Source: Chaenocephalus aceratus (Eukaryota > Chordata > Actinopteri > Perciformes > Channichthyidae). From it: a stretch of 64,000 nt of DNA. This document shows positions 37,964 to 64,000 of the stretch, piece after piece. The stretch lies in contig CM043789.1 of assembly GCA_023974075.1 (NCBI GenBank), positions 39,619,092-39,683,091 on the forward strand, read 5' to 3'. Positions within the stretch are counted from its first letter, which is position 1. Each line of letters starts with the position of its first letter. A program made the position numbers and the translations under genes. A model generated the notes under the pieces. That model did no database searches. It saw only the letters and a program-made list of their open reading frames with translations, and was not told the DNA's origin.

Positions 37964-40850
37964 GCATGTTTAGAATGCTCACGTCAGTCATCGCCACTGA
38001 CTACAACAGAGTGGTCTGCATCAGACAGACGAGGAATGATGAGGAGGTTACAGACTCATGGAAGTGATGACAATAATATTTCTCTATAAAAAAAAGAAAG
38101 AAAATAAAATAAACTACAGAGTACATCTTCAAAGGAAAACAGAAAGTAAGAGATAGAAAAGCTGCAGCGGGATGAGAGCACCGTGACAGCTCCTGCCCCC
38201 CCCCCCCCCTTCTTCCTCCCTCCCCCTCTTTCTGGAGAGAGTGTGAGAGGGGGGGGGCGATGACAGCGGGCTGGATGGTTGGTGAAGGATGAAACAATGG
38301 CATTTTTTTTTTGCCAGCGTGTGATGTCGGGGATCTGATGCCACACGGCCGCAGTTTGCAGGGCGTCTGACCTTTGACCTGTCCGCTGTGCTTGTTTGAC
38401 TCATTTACAATGACCCTTTGAGATAAAAATATAAATATCTTGATGCCGAACAAAATACCTACATGACATGGATGAGAAGGACACATCTTTGATGCGTGCG
38501 TGAAGTGAACGAAACAGAAAAGCATTTAACAATATTCTTTACATCTTGGCACTGCATATTTTTTTTTTACTTTTTCCTATTCATTTCATATAAAATATTA
38601 GATTGTTACACCCTTATATTATTACTGACCACTTAAAACATATCCCCCCCTCCCCCTTCTCTGTGACCCTGGGATTAGTCATGCAAGATATCTCCGTCTC
38701 GTAGAGGAAATATACCTGTGCCCTTTCTCTCAGAGCGGTCATCTGGAACATACAGCCACAGAAGGCAGTGGTTGGACCATCAAAAGGAAGTATCAAAAAA
38801 CAGCTTCAACACAAAGAGGGACAAATCTGTACAAAATGCTTAGGTCAATGATAACAGAGAAAAGTCTGTTTCTTCTATATTACAGTTTTAAAATCCAAAA
38901 TGGGGATAATCTCCCCCCCGGCCTGCCCAGATGTCTGCATGGATGATTTTTTTTTTTTTTTTTTTTTTTAAAGCAAGGATTACAAAGTAAAATACATTTG
39001 CAGCACAGTTTTGCTATTCCAATACATACAGCAGTTTTTTTTCTCATAGCTATTTCATAGTTAATACAAAGCAGTCGCGATAAAGCAATAACACAAATCT
39101 TTTGATCTTAAAAAAAAAGAAAAAAGACAAAGAGAGGAAGAGACTTTACTGACATGTATGTACAACCGAATATTGGAACGCCCTTAAAACAACCCATGGT
39201 TACGGCGGAGGACAGTGACAGGAGGATGAACAAAAGGCCTGAGGTTTGGTTTGGCAACGGATGATGATGAGAAAAGGATGAAACCTTTGATAAACTCTAA
39301 TTTCTTTTTTTTTGTAGTTTTCTCTCGAGCATCAGACTACACATGCAAGACACACAACTAAGTGCAACCGAGTGAAATATTTATTTGTTTCCCCTCATTT
39401 AATTGAATCAGTCCCTATAGGTTTGAACCGAGGTATGCGTACAAATGTTTTTTTCTCATGCTGTTATCTTTAGTAACGTCGAGCTACACATGCTGAGAAT
39501 GTTTCTAATCTACCAGCGCTTCTCCTCCTTTTTCGATCCCAAACATGCAGCCAGATGAACAGGGGGGGGGGGGCGGCGTGTGGATGAGCTTGGCTGTTCT
39601 CACGGTCCGAGCTGAAACTGACCCGTCCCACAGCTGCCTGGATATTAAATACTTCTGGAAACCACAGATTGCCCTTCTTTTAGTTTTTTACTTAATAAGC
39701 GGTGAAACAATAACAATAAAAACTGCCATAAAGTACCTTGTACCCAGCTTATTAGTTGACAGGAGTGTTTTGTTTTTTTAATATAAAAAAAGTAATAAGA
39801 AACTGAACACAATCGTAGCCAAAGATATGCTTAAAACCCCCCGAAAAAGTGGCGTACAATCATTTCAAAGGATACAAAATAAAGAAAAGAGAATCATAGC
39901 ATGGTCCAGTTGAAGTATCCGTTTCACATTGTTCCCTAGCAAAGCTTTTTCCATTTACCGGTTTATCTTTCCTCGTCGATTTTACCCTCTATGTTGAAAT
40001 CTCCCTTTTCCTCTCACTGGCCCAAACACGTTTTTCCTAATTTGGTCATCGGCCGCTCCGTTTTGGTCACTGCAAACATTACTGCAGCCGTCCCTTTTCT
40101 TCACGCCCCTTTGGTTTGCAATAATAGATGAAGGAAACACCAGTTTGAAGAGCACCCCCCCCCCCTCATTGATTCTTTCTCGAGGAGAGATATTTGGCCT
40201 TATCCGATATTGCATGGAACACACAACATTGACTTTGTAGTTTATCTTTGGTAGTCACAGAACAAGATATTAAACACATCCACAGAAAGAAAAAAGAAAC
40301 CAAAGACAAATTATAATAATAAATAAAAAGTGGTTGCAGTCTTGAAATTCATGGTCTAGTAGAGATCTACCTAAGCTGAAATCGCTGCGTCACAATGAGG
40401 AATTGATTCAATGCTGCGGATTACAACTTTTGTTGGGTGACATTGAACATCAAAGTATCCACATTTAAAATAAATGGCATGTACTGTATGTTTGGGCCCT
40501 TTACGGTAGCTGTCAAAATGCTGGAATGTGCCACGTTTGGGTCTTATTGCAAGTCTTCATCCTCACTGAAACTGGTCATGCGCGGGACACAAATAAAAGG
40601 ACAGGGAATGCACGTTTATCACCAAGCACTGAATGGAATTACAGCGTGGAAACAGAGAAGAAGACACGTCTGATTAACAATGGCAGGTTGCGTTCAGGAA
40701 TCACAATTAGTTGGTCTAAATCATTATCTCTCCAGCGCACACCTGACGTGTCCGTCCTGCTTTGGATAAAAAAAAGAAAAACTGGTAAGTGATCAGAAAT
40801 GGTGCTGCGGCTCGTCACGCTCTGCCGCGAGGGGCTGTTTTAAAGTGTAC

Positions 40851-40906
40851 TTCCATAAGGGTAATTCCATAAGGGTAATTCCATAAGGGTAAATCCATAA
40901 GGGTGA
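40851..40906 (-). repeat. Four-copy 14-bp tandem repeat in the foxp1 3' UTR
   Basis: On the plus strand the unit is TTCCATAAGGGTAA, three exact copies and a fourth with two changes. It would be transcribed as TTACCCTTATGGAA. Confidence 0.93.
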
Positions 40907-41885
40907 ATCATAACCTGCATGATTTCTCTGTCATTCATTCGCATCTTAAATTAAACTTCATTGATGCGTGGAGAGAGCCTTCATTACGAGTAGTGCATTG
41001 CCAACGGACTTCACGAGCAGGTGGGGGGAGGGGCGGGCTACACATCGGAGTTTTCTTTCCCCTTTTTCTTTTCTTTGAAGGTTCGTGGAATAAATGACAG
41101 ACAAATACTACTCGGTACGCGACATTCGGCTTCATGTGTGTGTATTTAAAGAAGAGAAAAAAAAAATCATAAACATTCGTCATCAAGTGCTGACCACACA
41201 CAGTCTCCGCAGCATGGGCATGAGGTCTGATCAGGTTAAAGAGAAGGGACATTGGAAATGGAAAAAGACACATCATGTTGATACTTTAGAACATCTTACA
41301 CCCCCCCCCCCCCCCCCGACAATAAAAACAACAAAAACACCCGAATAAAAACCCACCCGATGGAATCAAAGCGATGAGAAGTGTTGAAGGCAGTGACAAT
41401 GAACACAAGTCGTTTACACACACACGGTGTAAATTAAACGTCAGTCACTCTCTCTCTCTCTCTCTCTGTGTGTGAGTCTGTGGTCAGATGTGTGAGAGAG
41501 GGAGAGAGAAAAGGGGGGAGACGACCCCCTCTTGCAGTCCGCTGAGTGCAGTCCGTCCTGGCTGCGCGGCGAATAAAGGTCTCTGACCCTGAACGCATCG
41601 CCCACGTACCAAAGGAGTCCATCCCACACGGGAGTAGAAATGAAGTTTCACTTTTTAAGCTTTACTTAAATCAGAAGTAGAAATAAATCAGGAAAGAAAA
41701 GTGTGTGTGTTGTAACGGCACTAAAAAAGTGAACCGGGAGACACTTGAGCGCCGAGACTGCAGTTCAGTTTCTGTTATCTGCCGAGCGTTTTTTTCCCGT
41801 CTCCCAGATTACCCAGACTGCCTCTGAGGCCCCGGGGAGGATGGAGGGTTGGGGGGGGCGGCGGGAGGTGGGGCCCCTGCTAGCC

Positions 41886-59592
<17,707 letters not shown>

Positions 59593-62500
59593 CTGGAAAA
59601 CAAAAACCAGGGCCAACAAGTCAGTTGGACTTCTGCAGGTTTTCACATGTGGGAAACTGGTAGAAAAAGGCTGGTTTAATAATAATAATAATAATAATAC
59701 ATTGCATTTCAAAGCGCTTTTCCAGGTGCTCAAAGACGCTTTACAGTGGTGATAAAACAGGATAAAATAGAATTTAAGAGTTATTAGAACAAGATAAAAT
59801 AGGTTTAACCCTTAAAAGGTTTCTGTACCCTGGGAGATACAGTCAATTGGCAGGCTGTACCCATGTGTAAAATGGGTGTAATAACAATGTAATAACAGTG
59901 TAATAACAGTGTAACAGGGGTGTAATATTGCAGTTACCTGGGTGTAATATTGGTGCGATAATGCAGTAATATGGGTGTAAAAACAGTGTAACAGGGGTGT
60001 ATTAATGTGTCATATAGGTGCAATAACACTGTAATATGGGTTTTATAACAGTGTGTGTAATGAAACAAATAGTAATCAATTAATTGTCCCAAATATGTAT
60101 ATGTGAATGCCCATTTAAGGGTTATTACCGACATGATACTTCACATATAACATCAGCATACCCAGAATACTTCTTAACACACAGGAATAACACTTAATAT
60201 GTCTTGCTTCAAGCTCACAGATAAGAGGAGTGATTGAAGAGTTATAATGCTTTTTATATATCTGTATTCCCCCCCTTTCTTTTGGCTTGTTGGATTTGTA
60301 CCTATTTTTGTGCTAATTGTGTAATTAAGGGAATTCCAGTAGGCGAGACGCAGAGGACAACAGGACGAGGAGATGGGATCTGTCACCAACTTGAATTATG
60401 GATATAATTATGTGTGATTATTTCATACAGGGAGAGATGTTCTCTTTTCCTATAACTAATCTAAATAAGTAGCTCGCTGGGGTAGCAGACAGGGTTTTTC
60501 TCCCTGTGATTTATATAAAATGGTGGAGATAAGGTTCACGAGTGAAGGAAATATGATTGGAGGAATTTTATCAGCCGCCGCATGAATTACCGTTTGAAAA
60601 TGCTTATGCAGGGGCATTTCATTAATCATTTAATCATAATCCGAGCAGGATGTTTGAACTGATTTCACAAATACCCTTTCATTTCACTACTTCATTATGC
60701 TCGCTAATGGATCCAATATATTATATATATCATAAATTATATCACATCTTCGGTGACCATGTAGGTCACTGTCACCAGGCGTGGCGCCGGCGGAGGGGGA
60801 GAGGTGCGCCCGTCTTCTCCAAATGCACTTTTTCTCGTCATTTACTGCAAATCAAAAGATGGCCGGAGTCAACCTGCGAAGGCGGCGCGATGATGGAGCT
60901 ATAAATCCCACGCCGTTGTCTTTATGTACAGACAACACATTTGTGCGTCAGAAAACAGGACACACGCGAACGGAGAATTGATAGCGCCGCGCTTGAAATG
61001 TGAAGGTTTGTCGTATTTCCAACCTTGAAGGGAATGATTTAAATTTTTATGGGAAATGTGCTCACCCCCCCCCCCCCCCCTTCGTTTTAAGGTTCTCCCA
61101 TTGTGCTGCGATATACATTCAGCACTTTGAACGTTAATTATTGTGGCAAAATTAAAAATAGAAGGCCTTTTAAAATAAAAGCGTGAGTAATAACCCCCTC
61201 CTGTTTTACTTAAATCAATTCAGGCGGGGCTTTTCCATTTCTTTGAGTCACATATATTTAATTAAGTAGAAAAATGAAAGCGGTAAACATCTTACTACAT
61301 TTCAAGTAGAAAATAAAAGGTAAAGACGTTTTCGGCTTCAATTTAACTGGCACCGAGTGCATTTCCAATGAAGGCACGGCCTACGTGAGCAGCTTTGGAA
61401 TTTCTCGTTCAGAGTAGACGTTTCCCCCCGCTCCTTTTCATCCTTTGTTACATTCCACTTTATTTCTTCTAATGACACGGAGAGTCACAGTGCATAATTA
61501 ATAGGAAATGAAATATTCAAACGGCCCTAATGCAGCCCTGAGAGGGGCGTCTGGACACGGGAGCAGGGGCGGGGGGGGATTGACGCGGAGAGAGACTATG
61601 AACCTTGGCATGTGTCACTTTCTGGACTTCAAATGAAGCCCCTTCTAAGAGCTCTCTGGCAGGATGACAGTCGCTGACGGAAAAGGCCACAATAACGCTC
61701 GCTAAATAGACACTGATGTAACAGAGGGCTTCTTACATATCAGTTAGTTTGCTTATCAATTCTTCTTCTTTGCTTTTACAGTTTCTAATGATTTATTATG
61801 GGCCCAGAGCTTCGAGCTGTCGGACGGTTTGTCTTCCTCACTGTTTAAGAGCATTTTAAATTAAATGCATCTTGACAGTAGTATTTACATTTTAAAAAGC
61901 ATTGTTTCAAAAATTAGGGTATCATTTTCTTACAGGTTCTCTGCTTTCTACACTATGGATTCTAATACATGTTTTTGACCAGTTTTGTATTCGCATTTCC
62001 ATTTTGAAGCAATAGACATTATACACATGTATTTTACAGACTTTCCTTTTCCTTTATATTTTACAATGTATTAATGTTACCGGCTGCTACCTCATTATTT
62101 GTATATGTTAACTTCATTTCTACCATGAATGCATGTTTGTATTTATGAACATGTCCACACCTCTTTATCCAATATGTTTCCTTAAGTTAGTTTGGCCTTT
62201 TCACTGCACTGTCCCTCTGCTGTATAAACAATGTCCCCGCGATGGGACAAATAAAGTATTTCTGAATCAGACTTTAAATTCTGCACGAGTCCCTGCTCAT
62301 GTATTCGTCTGTGTGGAGGTGCTAGACGAGTCCCTGTGCTCTCAGCAGAGTGCTTGGCACTAGAGGGCACTGCAGGGTTTCCCTGGCTCTGACCTCTGAC
62401 TGGACGCTGGAGAGAAGGGGTCCTGACCCCCGTACAAAAACACCCGAGCCTCTGCTATGAACTGCAACCCCGCCCTTCTGTGCACCGAACCCCCCCCCCC

Positions 62501-62713
62501 CCTCATGAAAAACAGGAACAGGGATTCAGTGCTTTTTGTATTTATCAAGATATTGCACGTGGGTATGTAATGTTTTCTTTAAAAGATAGAACAAATACAC
62601 ACACAGTTTAAAACAACATTTCAGTCCCGTGTTAGTTGTTGCTGTTGGCATGCACAGCTGAAATGTGGTTGACGTTAGAGTCCTTACCTTTCTCTGGTAC
62701 ACAGTGTTCTGCT

Positions 62714-62900
<187 letters not shown>

Positions 62901-63417
62901 TTGTTTTTGTGTTCTCGGTGCGTCGTGGAGGGCCGCGGTATCAGTTGCTGGTTTTCATGTGGAAGTGCTTAAGGGGTTTGAGAGTTAACACCTTGGTGAG
63001 CCGCTCGCACTCTCTCGCCTGCTGCTAAACAAAGGCAGCTTGTGGAGACTCTCCCCAAATGTTTTCTTAACATGTTCCAAGCAGTTTGAGCAGGCAAACT
63101 AAAGTAAACAAGATGTTGCCATGATAAAAACACTTGTAAAAACATGGCAGTGCACTTAGACTTCTCTGTGAAGGCAGAGCTGGATGTAATTCCCCTCTCT
63201 TCTATAAACAAAGGGTGAGGCGATGTCAGAATACAATAAATACTGATGGATTTAGGAGGGCACTCCCTGAGCTGAAATATGTGTGTGATACGTGGTTTAA
63301 TAACTACGTGTCACAGGATGTTTATTAAATACACGGACTCTTGCACAGAAAACGGCTCTGGATTGAATAACCTCTCTTTTCTAAAGAAAACCGCGCTCAA
63401 AGCGGATTTACGTCAAT

Positions 63418-64000
63418 CAGAGGTGGGAGAGAAGTACTCGGTTAGAAGTCACAATAGCAACACTAAATTGTTAAAATACTCTGTGACAAGTAAAAGACTA
63501 GCATGCAAAATGTTACATGGGTAAAAGTATAAGCATTATTATACAAAGTACACCTGCCCAAAGACTGCAGATGGAAATATGCTGCTAGCTAATATCTCTT
63601 CTCTCTTTGAGATGAATGTATTTTATGTAGAGGTGGAAGAAGTAGTCCCGTTTTTCACTTAAGTAAAAGTAGAAAATACTACAGTGTTAAATACTCTGTT
63701 TCAAGTAAAGGTCCAGCATACTTAAGTAAAGGTACAAAAGTATAGTATATCTTAAAGTACCAAAATGACTCTGTGCGTAATGCCCCATTTTAAAATCACA
63801 TATTTTAATTGACCTGACAGCTATATTAATCTATAATAGTACTTCATAATTCACATGTTGATTTCATATTTGTGTTAATAATATGAACCTGAAATCAACT
63901 CAAATAAAATGAGAAAAAACTACAATACTCAAATACTCAAGCAAAGTAAAAGTACTGTAGTAAATACTGTAGTAATAGTACTTTGTTACTTCCCACGTGG
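63418..64000. mobile_element. CAGTGGTGGAA-type hAT-like copies, one possibly truncated by the edge
   Basis: Two left ends of the same family occur, CAGAGGTGGGAGAGAAGTAC at 63418 and AGAGGTGGAAGAAGTAGTCC at about 63630. Both are followed by AAGTAAAAGTA-rich interior. An inverted end (TTACTTCCCACGTGG) closes at the window edge. One copy appears to be nested in, or adjacent to, a truncated one. Confidence 0.6.

Larger units (their letters stand above)
37944..41885 (-). other. foxp1: foxp1 3' untranslated region
   Basis: This follows the foxp1 stop codon on the minus strand and runs about 3.9 kb to a canonical AATAAA. It contains long T, C and G homopolymers, for example C17 at 41301-41317, a four-copy 14-bp tandem at 40851-40906, and one perfect Pumilio-type site (UGUACAUA in the RNA, 39157-39164). 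A 174-codon minus-strand open frame at 38001-38525 falls inside and looks like chance. A multi-kilobase 3' UTR fits vertebrate FOXP1; the exact end is inferred from the signal only. Confidence 0.7.

Noticed and set aside
38001..38525. 174-codon minus-strand open frame
   Set aside because: It lies within the foxp1 3' UTR, contains homopolymer-encoded Gly and Ser runs, and has no recognisable domain.

Overview
This window reads as nuclear DNA of a ray-finned fish, most likely a percomorph teleost. The reasons are long (CA)n/(TG)n microsatellites, many small hAT-like and TTAA-flanked (piggyBac-type) non-autonomous transposons, a tRNA-derived SINE of the type common in percomorphs, a Rex3/RTE-like LINE tail, and one vertebrate developmental gene with large introns. 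I see no bacterial operons, CRISPR array, phage genes or rRNA.

The only protein-coding gene I can support is foxp1, a forkhead transcription factor, on the minus strand. Nine coding exons lie between 59592 and 41886, in transcript order from the right. They encode the last part of the C2H2 zinc finger, the leucine zipper, the CtBP-binding motif, the whole forkhead DNA-binding domain and the acidic C-terminus with its stop codon. The upstream exons (Q-rich region and first half of the zinc finger) lie beyond the right edge. A 3' UTR of about 3.9 kb runs from 41885 to near 37944 and ends at a canonical AATAAA. Four consecutive-class exons (52.0, 49.5, 48.7 and 47.8 kb) carry 1-2 base indels, all in or beside short homopolymers, that break the frame although the protein they encode is otherwise well conserved. 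Uncorrected assembly errors are more likely than a decayed gene.

Positions 1-37943 are a gene desert downstream of foxp1. It holds single-copy DNA plus a series of transposons with well-defined ends: hAT-like elements at 2609, 6769, 9367, 11763 (with a second TIR element nested inside) and 16857; TTAA-flanked elements at 10788 and 31559; SINEs at 5203 and 7441; a LINE tail at 32381; a Tc1/mariner-like remnant at 35792; and an inverted pair of telomere-type repeats at 35637. The most unusual feature is an unclassified repeat family of about 929 bp. It has one intact copy at 30520-31448 and a cluster of broken forward and reverse copies at 19071-23719 that forms a large fold-back structure.

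The foxp1 introns hold a minisatellite of about 2 kb with a 14-bp purine-rich unit (42765-44778), a degenerate three-copy repeat of about 200 bp next to it, several very long dinucleotide tracts, a hAT-like element that keeps a frameshifted BED zinc-finger remnant (57938-58589), and low-repeat stretches that could be conserved enhancers. Repeat family names and enhancer suggestions rest on recognising ends and motifs by eye, not on database searches.
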